NCBI GenBank assembly: GCA_017456015.1
Contig: JAFTLL010000001.1
Span: 1-64,000 of the forward strand
DNA: 64,000 nucleotides
Origin: Clostridia bacterium
GTDB taxonomy: Bacteria; Bacillota_A; Clostridia; Oscillospirales; Acutalibacteraceae
Reading direction: 5' to 3'
Shown piece after piece: positions 36,724 to 43,880 of the stretch. A model generated the notes under the pieces. That model did not search any database and was not told the DNA's origin. It saw only the letters and a list, made by a program, of their open reading frames with translations. Made by a program: the position numbers and the translations under genes. Each line of letters starts with the position of its first letter. Within the stretch, counting starts at the first letter, position 1.

Positions 36724-37518
36724 ATGACATCAGAGTACGAAGTAAAAAAACAAATATGCGAGATTGGCCGACGCATCTATAACAAAGGTATGGTTGCCGC
36801 CAATGACGGTAACATTTCGGTTAAAATTTCGGACAACGAATTTCTTTGCACACCGACCGGTGTAAGCAAAGGCTTTATGACCCCCGAATACATTTGTAAG
36901 GTAGACAGCGAAGGTAAAGTGCTGCAAGCCAACCCCGGCTACAAGCCCTCCTCTGAAATCAAAATGCATATGCGCGTCTATAAAGAGCGCCCGGATGTAA
37001 AATCGGTCGTTCATGCGCATCCGATGTATGCCACCAGCTTTGCCATTGCTGGTATTCCGCTGACCCAGCCGATTATGCCGGAGGCGGTTATTGCATTGGG
37101 TTGTGTGCCGATTGCAGAGTACGGTACACCCTCCACTAACGAAATTCCCGATGCAGTTTCCAAATATCTGCAATCCTTTGACGCAGTTTTGTTGGAAAAC
37201 CATGGTGCATTGACCTATGCGGACTCCTTGCTCGCCGCTTACATGAAAATGGAATCGGTTGAGTTTTATGCACAACTCTTGTATATCTCCAAGCAATTGG
37301 GTGGCCCACAGGAACTGAATGAGACGCAGGTACAAAAATTGTATGAAATTCGCCGTCAATTCGGCATGAAAGGTAAACACCCTGCCGATGTCTGCGTCAA
37401 TGCGCAAAACGGTAAGCCAAGTTGCCATGGCTGTGGTAAATGTTCGAGTGAAAACAGCGTAAACAATGATTTGGTTGCAGAAATCACCAAAAAGGTTATG
37501 CAGCAGTTGGGTAAATAA
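36724..37518 (+). CDS. Class II aldolase (L-fuculose/L-rhamnulose phosphate type) with C-terminal encapsulation tail
   Basis: Splits a 6-deoxyketose 1-phosphate into DHAP and L-lactaldehyde. The 264-residue protein has the zinc ligands of the AraD/FucA class: His97 and His99 in VVHAHPMYAT and a His in ENHGALTYADS. The catalytic domain ends near residue 215. It is followed by a cysteine-rich linker (Cys224, 234, 237 and 240; CHGCGKC at its end) and a C-terminal amphipathic helix NNDLVAEITKKVMQQLGK, which looks like an encapsulation peptide. The start follows AAAAGGAGAAATAGGT. Aldolases with such tails define deoxy-sugar microcompartments. Confidence 0.92.
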   Translation: MTSEYEVKKQICEIGRRIYNKGMVAANDGNISVKISDNEFLCTPTGVSKGFMTPEYICKVDSEGKVLQANPGYKPSSEIKMHMRVYKERPDVKSVVHAHPMYATSFAIAGIPLTQPIMPEAVIALGCVPIAEYGTPSTNEIPDAVSKYLQSFDAVLLENHGALTYADSLLAAYMKMESVEFYAQLLYISKQLGGPQELNETQVQKLYEIRRQFGMKGKHPADVCVNAQNGKPSCHGCGKCSSENSVNNDLVAEITKKVMQQLGK

Positions 37519-37521
37519 TCA

Positions 37522-38001
37522 ATGCGGGCGGATGAAATGGCCGCTCTGGCGGCAGAAATAACCCAAAAGGTGCATGAAGCACTCTGTATTACCTTGCCGC
37601 AAGCAAGAAGGCTCATTCAAGCGGTGGAGCAGAAAGCGGCTGAAATGGGTGTCAATGCTGTGGTCGCGGTCGGTAATCCGGCCGGACACATTATCGCGGT
37701 GGAATGTATGCCCAACGCCTTTATTGCCAGCTATGATGTGGCGGTCAATAAGGCCTTTACGGTCGTTGCCTTTAAAATGTCTACGGCACAGCTTAAACCT
37801 CTGGCACAACCGGGTGCTTCGCTTTACGGCATACAATTCACAAACAATGGTAAAATCGTGATTTTCGGCGGCGGCGAGCCTTTAAGACGCGACGGCAAAA
37901 TTGTCGGCGGTCTGGGGGTTAGCGGCGGAACCGAAGAACAGGATACGGCGCTGGCTGCGTTTGGTGCCGAAGAGTTTCAAAAAATAATTACAGAAGGGTA
38001 G
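37522..38001 (+). CDS. DUF336 (GlcG/PduO C-terminal-like) protein with N-terminal helix
   Basis: A 159-residue protein. Residues 23-155 match the GlcG/HbpS fold (ITLPQARRLIQAVEQKAAE, VVAVGNPAGHIIAVE, GEPLRRDGKIVGGLGVSGG), which in PduO binds corrinoid or heme. The role in a B12-independent compartment is unclear. The first 22 residues (ADEMAALAAEITQKVHEAL) form an extra amphipathic helix resembling the aldolase tail three bases upstream, so it may be an encapsulation peptide. Confidence 0.88.
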   Translation: MRADEMAALAAEITQKVHEALCITLPQARRLIQAVEQKAAEMGVNAVVAVGNPAGHIIAVECMPNAFIASYDVAVNKAFTVVAFKMSTAQLKPLAQPGASLYGIQFTNNGKIVIFGGGEPLRRDGKIVGGLGVSGGTEEQDTALAAFGAEEFQKIITEG

Positions 38002-38010
38002 GGGCTTGTA

Positions 38011-39207
38011 TTGGATATAAATTCAGCCAACATTGAACAGATTGTAAAACAGGTTCTTGCAGGAATCGAAGGCGCACCGGCAACACCGGCAGCGTCCCAA
38101 CCGGTTCCCCAAACCGCCCGCGCGGCAATGCTGACCGCCTTGGAGCGCTATGAAATTAAGGAATTCCCGATTCCCGCGCTTTCGGATGACGACATTTTGG
38201 TCAAGGTCGAAGGATGTGGTGTGTGTGGAACCGATGCCCATGAATTCAAACGCGACCCGTTTGGTCTGATTCCGGTCGTTCTCGGCCATGAGGGTACCGG
38301 TGAAATCGTAAAAATGGGTAAAAATGTAAAGGTGGACAGCGCCGGAAAACCGCTGAAAATCGGTGATAAGGTTGTCACCTGTATGATTTTCAAGGACAAT
38401 CCCGACATCACCATGTTTGACCTGAATAAGCAAAATGTCGGCGGCGCCGATGTTTACGGCTTGATTCCGGATGACGATGTGCATTTGAACGGCTGGTTCG
38501 CTGACTATATTGTCATTCGCGGCGGTTCCACGGTATTCAATGTAAGCGATTTGGATTTGGATAGCCGAATTCTGATTGAGCCCTGCGCCGTACTGATTCA
38601 CGCCGTAGAGCGTGCCAAAACCACTGGTATTCTTCGCTTCAACAGCCGCGTTGTGGTACAGGGATGCGGACCGATTGGTCTGATTTGTATTGCCATTCTG
38701 CGCACGATGGGTATCGAAAACATCGTTGCGGTAGACGGTGAAGATAAGCGCCTTGCTTTCGCAAAGGAAATGGGCGCTGACCACACGGTTAATTTCAAAG
38801 AGCATAAGGGTATTGAGGCGCTGGCCGATGCCGTAAAGGATGCCTTCGGCGGCTATTATGCGGATTTCGCATTCCAGTGCACCGGTTCTCCGATTGCCCA
38901 TAGCAACATTTATAAATTCATTCGCAGCGGCGGCGGACTGTGTGAACTCGGGTTCTTTATCAATGGCGGTGACGCCACCATTAACCCGCACTTTGATATA
39001 TGTGCCAAAGAAATCACAACGGTTGGTTCCTGGGTTTACACCCTGCGCGATTATGCAACCACCTTTGACTTTCTCAAACGTGCAAAAGCAATCGGCTTGC
39101 CGATGGCAAAACTGATTACCCACAGATACCCGCTGGATGAAATTAACGAAGCGCACGTTACCAACCTGAAAATGGAAGGCTTGAAGGTTGCGATTATAAA
39201 CAAGTAA
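38011..39207 (+). CDS. Zinc-dependent alcohol dehydrogenase with N-terminal encapsulation peptide
   Basis: A medium-chain dehydrogenase of 398 residues. It probably reduces lactaldehyde to propanediol and/or propionaldehyde to propanol, regenerating NAD inside the shell. Catalytic zinc ligands lie in GCGVCGTDAHE (Cys72) and VLGHEGTG; the nucleotide fold has VVQGCGPIGLICIAIL. The usual four-cysteine structural zinc loop is not seen. Residues 1-22 (SANIEQIVKQVLAGIEG) form an amphipathic helix followed by a Pro/Ala linker, a clear encapsulation-peptide pattern. TTG start after AGGGGCTTGTA. Confidence 0.9.
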   Translation: MDINSANIEQIVKQVLAGIEGAPATPAASQPVPQTARAAMLTALERYEIKEFPIPALSDDDILVKVEGCGVCGTDAHEFKRDPFGLIPVVLGHEGTGEIVKMGKNVKVDSAGKPLKIGDKVVTCMIFKDNPDITMFDLNKQNVGGADVYGLIPDDDVHLNGWFADYIVIRGGSTVFNVSDLDLDSRILIEPCAVLIHAVERAKTTGILRFNSRVVVQGCGPIGLICIAILRTMGIENIVAVDGEDKRLAFAKEMGADHTVNFKEHKGIEALADAVKDAFGGYYADFAFQCTGSPIAHSNIYKFIRSGGGLCELGFFINGGDATINPHFDICAKEITTVGSWVYTLRDYATTFDFLKRAKAIGLPMAKLITHRYPLDEINEAHVTNLKMEGLKVAIINK

Positions 39208-39219
39208 CGAGGTAGAAGC

Positions 39220-39537
39220 ATGGGTAAGGCTGTTGGTATTATTGAGGTTTTCGGCCTGGTAGCCGCTTTTGTTGCCTGCGATGCAGGCTGTAAGGCGGCC
39301 GATGTAACGGTAGAAAATTTTGATAAAAACAAACCCGCAAACGCGGAAACCCTGCCGGTTCCGTTGATTGTATGTGTAAAGTTTCGCGGTGAAGTCGATG
39401 CGGTGCAGGCCGCGATCGATGCGGCGAAAGCCGCTGTTGAAAAGGTGACCGGCGTAGTTGCAAGCTATGTCATTCCCTCGGCGGCGGAGGACACAGAGCA
39501 TATGCTCAAATTAACCGGCATGGACAAAACGAAGTAA
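39220..39537 (+). CDS. BMC-domain shell hexamer with altered pore loop
   Basis: A 105-residue single BMC-domain protein (AVGIIEVFGLVAAFVACDAG at the start; FRGEVDAVQAAIDAAKAAVE later). The pore region differs from its neighbours: instead of KIGSGL there is a longer loop NKPANAETLPVP, about nine residues inserted. The pore may be blocked or selective for another ligand. It is the first of five shell hexamer genes in a row. Confidence 0.9.
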   Translation: MGKAVGIIEVFGLVAAFVACDAGCKAADVTVENFDKNKPANAETLPVPLIVCVKFRGEVDAVQAAIDAAKAAVEKVTGVVASYVIPSAAEDTEHMLKLTGMDKTK

Positions 39538-39552
39538 TTGGAGGTAAAGAAA

Positions 39553-39831
39553 ATGTCAAAACAGGCATTAGGTATGGTAGAAACCAGAGGCTTGGTTGCA
39601 GCGATTGAAGCGGCCGATGCCATGGTAAAAGCAGCGGAGGTTACGCTGATTGGTACAGAGAAAATCGGTTCCGGACTCGTATCGGTTATGGTACGCGGCG
39701 ATGTCGGCGCGGTGAAAGCCGCGGTAGAATCCGGCTCATCGGCCGCAGGCAAGCTGGGCGAATTGGTCGCAACCCATGTCATTCCCCGGCCCCACAATGA
39801 TGTGGAGAAGATTTTGCCCAAACTGGATTAA
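39553..39831 (+). CDS. BMC-domain shell hexamer (PduA-like), copy 1
   Basis: A 92-residue shell protein with the canonical pattern [20 protein letters not shown] and the pore motif [15 protein letters not shown]. The start is ATG 39553 with GGAGG at 39540-39544; a frame from TTG 39538 would include the ribosome binding site. It is closely similar to the proteins at 40202 and 40518, and these likely form the bulk facets. Confidence 0.95.
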   Translation: MSKQALGMVETRGLVAAIEAADAMVKAAEVTLIGTEKIGSGLVSVMVRGDVGAVKAAVESGSSAAGKLGELVATHVIPRPHNDVEKILPKLD

Positions 39832-39845
39832 GGGGCGGTTCGCAG

Positions 39846-40127
39846 ATGAAATCTTTGGGATTTGTGGAAATACCGAGCACGACAGCCGCGATTGATGTGT
39901 TAGACATTATGTGCAAATCGGCCAGCGTAGAGTTTGTCACATGGGAGAAAAAACTCGGCGGCCGGTTGGTAACGGTCGTAGTGCAAGGTGAGGTCGCCGC
40001 GGTTACCGCCGCGGTGGAAAATGCGAGAAATGGCGCAATCAAAAAACCGGTGGCATATGCCGTGATTGCCAATCCGCATGAAGAAACGGTGCGGGTGCTG
40101 GAAAAGAGCGCCGCCCGCTTCAAATAA
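39846..40127 (+). CDS. Divergent BMC-domain shell protein
   Basis: A 93-residue BMC protein (SLGFVEIPSTTAAIDVLDIM) with pore segment KKLGGRLVTVVVQGEV in place of KIGSGLV. It differs from the three PduA-like copies throughout and probably plays a minor or specialised role in the shell. GGGGCGG lies upstream of the ATG. It sits between copies 1 and 2. Confidence 0.88.
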   Translation: MKSLGFVEIPSTTAAIDVLDIMCKSASVEFVTWEKKLGGRLVTVVVQGEVAAVTAAVENARNGAIKKPVAYAVIANPHEETVRVLEKSAARFK

Positions 40128-40201
40128 GGAAATGATTACATAGGTGGTTTTTAGCAAAAAACCTGTGTGGTTATAAATTGATTTTTAAGGAGGAAATAGA
40201 G

Positions 40202-40480
40202 ATGGGATTTGAAGCGTTAGGCATGGTAGAAACCAGAGGCCTTGTCGCCTCTATCGAGGCAGCGGATGCAATGCTGAAAGCTGCGAATGTGGAGCTGGTA
40301 GGCACCGAGAAAATCGGTTCCGGACTCGTATCGGTCATGGTACGGGGCGACGTCGGCGCGGTGAAGGCCGCGGTAGACGCCGGCTCATCTGCCGCATCTA
40401 AGCTGGGCGAACTCGTAGCGACTCACGTCATTCCGAGACCGCACACAGATGTGGAAAAAATATTGCCGTCTATTAAATAA
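40202..40480 (+). CDS. BMC-domain shell hexamer (PduA-like), copy 2
   Basis: A 92-residue shell protein nearly identical to copies 1 and 3 ([54 protein letters not shown]). ATG 40202 follows AAGGAGGAAATAGAG. A longer frame to 40178 is rejected because it begins before this site. Confidence 0.95.
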   Translation: MGFEALGMVETRGLVASIEAADAMLKAANVELVGTEKIGSGLVSVMVRGDVGAVKAAVDAGSSAASKLGELVATHVIPRPHTDVEKILPSIK

Positions 40481-40517
40481 ATAGATATAAACAAATTTTA
40501 CAAGGAGGAAAAACGCT

Positions 40518-40796
40518 ATGGCACTTGAAGCATTGGGCATGGTAGAAACCAGAGGCTTGGTAGCCGCAATTGAGGCCGCCGATGCAATGGTGAAAGCCGC
40601 AAATGTTGAGTTGATTGGCACCGAGAAAATCGGTTCTGGACTCGTATCCGTTATGGTACGCGGCGATGTCGGCGCAGTGAACGCAGCGGTTGATGCAGGC
40701 GCATCGGCAGCTTCCAAACTGGGCGAAATCGTAGCAAGCCATGTAATCCCGAGACCGCACGGCGACGTAGAAAAGATTTTACCCTCGCTGAAATAA
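40518..40796 (+). CDS. BMC-domain shell hexamer (PduA-like), copy 3
   Basis: A 92-residue shell protein. It differs from copy 2 at few positions (for example [12 protein letters not shown] and [14 protein letters not shown]). ACAAGGAGGAAAAACGCT gives a strong ribosome binding site, so this is likely an abundant facet protein. A strong stem-loop follows its stop. Confidence 0.95.
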   Translation: MALEALGMVETRGLVAAIEAADAMVKAANVELIGTEKIGSGLVSVMVRGDVGAVNAAVDAGASAASKLGEIVASHVIPRPHGDVEKILPSLK

Positions 40797-40804
40797 GCAG
40801 GAGC

Positions 40805-40845
40805 GTCGGGGGAGGCATCTCCCTCCCCCGACACGGATTCTTTTA
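40805..40845 (+). terminator. GC-rich stem-loop between hexamer and pentamer genes
   Basis: An 11-bp perfect stem (GTCGGGGGAGG / CCTCCCCCGAC) with a 6-base loop starts nine bases after the copy 3 stop. It is followed by ACGGATTCTTTTAGG, an imperfect T tract. It may act as a partial terminator or as an mRNA-stabilising end that keeps pentamer output below hexamer output. Confidence 0.6.
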
Positions 40846-40859
40846 GGCAGGTGATAGAA

Positions 40860-41141
40860 ATGCTGGTTGGAAAAGTAGTGGGCAGTGTAGTTGCCACAAG
40901 AAAAAACGAAAATTTACTCGGTAATAAATTTATGCTTGTAAAGCCACTCAAAGAATTGAGTGAAGACCGGAGTGCAATCGTAGCCATTGACAATATCGGC
41001 GCCGGTATCGGCGAAATCGTTTTGGTTGCAACCGGTAGCGCGGGAAGAATCGGCTGCGATATGGCAAATGCGCCAATCGATGCGGCAATCGTCGGCATCG
41101 TAGATGACGCGGTCGGACTTTCCAATATCCCCAAGAAATAA
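40860..41141 (+). CDS. eutN: EutN/CcmL-type vertex pentamer (BMC-P)
   Basis: A 93-residue protein that caps the vertices of the icosahedral shell. Features: MLVGKVVGSVVATRKNENL, the central KFMLVKPL, AIDNIGAGIGEIVLVATGSAGR and the late DAAIVGIVDD. ATG 40860 gives the standard family start; GTG 40851 would overlap its AGGCAGGTG site. It is the only pentamer gene in the operon. Confidence 0.95.
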   Translation: MLVGKVVGSVVATRKNENLLGNKFMLVKPLKELSEDRSAIVAIDNIGAGIGEIVLVATGSAGRIGCDMANAPIDAAIVGIVDDAVGLSNIPKK

Positions 41142-41177
41142 ACCCAACTGATTTTTTTGCAAAGGCAGGTGCCGAAA

Positions 41178-42503
41178 TTGAATATCGAAGAACTGAAAAA
41201 TATCGTTAAAGCAAACGGTGTAGTCGGTGCCGGCGGCGCGGGATTCCCGTCCTATGCAAAATTAAATGAGAAGGCCGATACGATAATTTTAAACTGTGCA
41301 GAATGTGAGCCTCTGCTCCGATTGCACAGACAGGTGCTTGAAAAATACACACGCGAAATTTTCAACACCCTCTCAACCATCGCAAATACCGTCGGCGCAA
41401 CGCAGGTTTATGTTGCCGTAAAAGCCACCTATAAAAAAACGGTGACGGCAATGCAAGCGGTGTTGCCCGAATTCCCGAATATACAAATTTCGCTGTTGCC
41501 GAATGTTTATCCGGCAGGCGATGAGGTGATTACCATCTATGAAGTCACCGGTAGGGTTGTTCCGCCCGGTGCGTTGCCGATCAGCGTCGGCGTAACGGTT
41601 TTTAATGTCGAAACCGTATTAAATATGTATTATGCAATTCTCGGCATAAAACCGGTGTACGAAAAATACGTTACGGTCGCCGGTGCAGTACATAACCCCA
41701 TGACATTAAAGGTGCCGCTGGGTATCACCTTTGAAGAACTGATTGCTCTGGCCGGCGGCGCGAAAATTGAAAACTATCGCATCATTTCCGGTGGCCCGAT
41801 GATGGGTAAGCTGGCGAGCGTGTATGATGTGGTCACCAAAACAACCAACGCCATCATCCTTCTGCCTGAGGAACATCAGGTGGTTTTGAAAAAAACCGCC
41901 AACCTCTCCATCAGTAAAAAACGTGCGATGGCGGCTTGCTGTCAGTGCCGCATGTGTACCGACCGCTGTCCGCGCCATGCGCTGGGCCATCCGATTGACC
42001 CTGCGGCCTTTATGCAGGGCGTTTCCAGTGTGAATAGCAAACGAACCGATGCCTACTTGGGCACCTTGTTCTGTTCGAGCTGCGGACTTTGTGAAATGTA
42101 TTCCTGTGAGCAAGGTTTAGCACCAAGCTCCTTGATTGCTGAAATGAAAGACGCCTTGCGTGCCGGCGGTGTCAAGTGTACAGACCCTGTGCAGCGCCCG
42201 GTCGATAAAAACCGGACAGGACGCTACGTTTCGGTTCCGCGCTTGCGCGCAAAACTGGATTTGGACCGCTATGACCACCCGGCCCCCATCACCCAAATGG
42301 ACCTGCAATTTAAAACCGTAAAACTGTTGCTTTCACAGCATATTGGCGCACCCGCTAAATCGGTAGTCGCGGTAGGGGATAAGGTGGAAAAAGGTCAGTT
42401 GGTTGCAACCGCGCCCGAATCGGCACTCGGCGTTAATATCCACGCCTCCATCAGTGGCAAGATAACCGAAGTGACCGACCGTTACATTCAAATCGAAAAT
42501 TAG
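41178..42503 (+). CDS. pduS: PduS/RnfC-like flavin and iron-sulfur protein
   Basis: A 441-residue protein with the NAD(P)/FMN-binding opening NGVVGAGGAGFPSYAKL, a SLBB domain (about 155-215), and two ferredoxin-type clusters: CX2CX2CX3CP at Cys254-Cys264 and CX2CX2CX4C at Cys299-Cys310. The C end has a barrel-sandwich/biotinyl-like domain (VGDKVEKGQLVATA). PduS reduces cobalamin in B12 systems. No B12 enzyme is present here, so it more likely moves electrons across the shell. The TTG start follows AAAGGCAGGTG. The PduT-like shell protein is next. Confidence 0.92.
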   Translation: MNIEELKNIVKANGVVGAGGAGFPSYAKLNEKADTIILNCAECEPLLRLHRQVLEKYTREIFNTLSTIANTVGATQVYVAVKATYKKTVTAMQAVLPEFPNIQISLLPNVYPAGDEVITIYEVTGRVVPPGALPISVGVTVFNVETVLNMYYAILGIKPVYEKYVTVAGAVHNPMTLKVPLGITFEELIALAGGAKIENYRIISGGPMMGKLASVYDVVTKTTNAIILLPEEHQVVLKKTANLSISKKRAMAACCQCRMCTDRCPRHALGHPIDPAAFMQGVSSVNSKRTDAYLGTLFCSSCGLCEMYSCEQGLAPSSLIAEMKDALRAGGVKCTDPVQRPVDKNRTGRYVSVPRLRAKLDLDRYDHPAPITQMDLQFKTVKLLLSQHIGAPAKSVVAVGDKVEKGQLVATAPESALGVNIHASISGKITEVTDRYIQIEN

Positions 42504-42521
42504 GAAAGGGGAGACTGCAAA

Positions 42522-43070
42522 ATGGCAAAAGCAATCGGTATGGTTGAATTGGCAACCGTCGCCTGCGGTATCGGTGCAGCCGATACGCTGGTTAAAACTG
42601 CCGAGGTAGAAGTGCTGGAAGCACAAACGGTCTGCCCCGGTAAATATATCGTGCTCGTCAGCGGCGAGCTGAGCGCGGTGCGCTCAGCTGTCGAAGCGGC
42701 AAAAGCAAAATTCAGCAGTAAGGTGATTGACAGCTTCGTGCTGGGCAATCCCCATGAATCTATTTTTAAGGCCATTTACGGCGCAACCGAGATTCCGCAG
42801 GTAGATGCGCTCGGTGTTTTCGAAACCTATACAGCCGCCTCGGCAATTGAAGCGGCAGATATAGCGGCCAAGACCGCGCAGGTTGAATTGATTGAAATTC
42901 GCCTTGCCCGCGGAATGTGCGGAAAATCCTATTTGTTGCTCACCGGCGAGGTTTCGGCGGTAGAAGCCTCAATTGCGGCCGCACGCAACCGCGTATCCGA
43001 TGACGGTATGTTCTTGGATAGTTATGTAATTGCCAGCCCCGATAAAAAAATCTGGGACGCAATTTTATAA
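42522..43070 (+). CDS. pduT: PduT-like tandem BMC-domain shell protein (BMC-T)
   Basis: A 182-residue protein with two BMC domains (about 2-88 and 92-182) that forms trimers. In PduT, Cys38 from three subunits holds a 4Fe-4S cluster in the central pore; here Cys38 is present in EAQTVCPGKY. The second domain has RLARGMCGKSYLL. Adjacency to the PduS-like gene supports an electron-conducting pair through the shell. AGGAAAGGGGAG precedes the ATG. Confidence 0.92.
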   Translation: MAKAIGMVELATVACGIGAADTLVKTAEVEVLEAQTVCPGKYIVLVSGELSAVRSAVEAAKAKFSSKVIDSFVLGNPHESIFKAIYGATEIPQVDALGVFETYTAASAIEAADIAAKTAQVELIEIRLARGMCGKSYLLLTGEVSAVEASIAAARNRVSDDGMFLDSYVIASPDKKIWDAIL

Positions 43071-43109
43071 TCATCGCCCCCGCAAAAATTTTACAGAAAG
43101 GAGAAGCGT

Positions 43110-43868
43110 ATGCTTGCTATCGAACGCCGAAACGCAATTTTAGCACGGTTGGCGGCGGACGGTAAGGTCATAGTAGCCAGTTTAAGTAATGAATTCGATG
43201 TGACCGAAGAAACCATCCGACGCGACCTCGAAAAGCTGGAAAACGAAGGCCTCGCAAAACGGACCTATGGCGGCGCGGTAAAAAAAGATACTTTTAATAC
43301 CGAACTGCCCTTCCAAGTCCGTAAGCAGACCAATGTGGAAGATAAACAGGAAATTGCCCTGAAAATCGCCGCTATGGTGCAAGATGGGGATTATTTGATG
43401 CTGGATGCCAGCACCACCGCGCTGTATGTTGTCCGTAATATACTCGAAAAGAAGCGCATCACCATCATCACCAATTCGGTAGAAATTTTAATCGAATTGG
43501 CAGCGAAAAACGATTGGAATATTCTTTCCACCGGCGGAACACTTAAACCCGGTAGCCTCTCCTTTGTCGGCCGGCAGGCTGAAAATATGTTGCGCGAATT
43601 CCATGTGGATTTGGCGGTGTTCTCCTGTAAAGGAATCGATATGGACCACGGCGCAACCGATTCCAATGAACGGGATACCGACATTAAAAAATGTATGCTC
43701 TCGGCCGCGAAGAAAAAAATCCTCGCGGTGGATAGCACAAAGTTTGACCGCACCTCCTTCACCCGCGTATGTGGATTAGAAGATATCGATGTGGTCGTCA
43801 CCAATCGCGAGCCAAGCGAAAAATGGCAGCAGTATTTTAAAGAAACGCATACCGAGCTCAAATTTTAA
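43110..43868 (+). CDS. DeoR family transcriptional regulator
   Basis: A 252-residue repressor with an N-terminal winged helix (MLAIERRNAILARLAADGK, EFDVTEETIRRDLEKLE) and a C-terminal phosphosugar-sensing domain (MLDASTTALYVVRNI, GIDMDHGATDSNE, ILAVDSTKFDRTSF). The family often senses phosphorylated sugars, so deoxy-sugar phosphates upstream of the aldolase are plausible ligands. It lies inside the operon with AAAGGAGAAGCG upstream, suggesting autoregulation. Confidence 0.93.
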   Translation: MLAIERRNAILARLAADGKVIVASLSNEFDVTEETIRRDLEKLENEGLAKRTYGGAVKKDTFNTELPFQVRKQTNVEDKQEIALKIAAMVQDGDYLMLDASTTALYVVRNILEKKRITIITNSVEILIELAAKNDWNILSTGGTLKPGSLSFVGRQAENMLREFHVDLAVFSCKGIDMDHGATDSNERDTDIKKCMLSAAKKKILAVDSTKFDRTSFTRVCGLEDIDVVVTNREPSEKWQQYFKETHTELKF

Positions 43869-43880
43869 GAGGTGTACATT

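Noticed and set aside
38023..39501. 492-codon open frame on the - strand
   Set aside because: It lies antisense to the alcohol dehydrogenase and a shell gene, which have clear homology, motifs and ribosome binding sites. The encoded sequence shows no family features. Long antisense frames are expected from the codon bias of this genome.
41178..42503. RnfC subunit of an Rnf respiratory complex
   Set aside because: No other rnf genes are nearby, and the gene sits between shell protein genes next to a PduT-like protein, so a PduS role is more likely.
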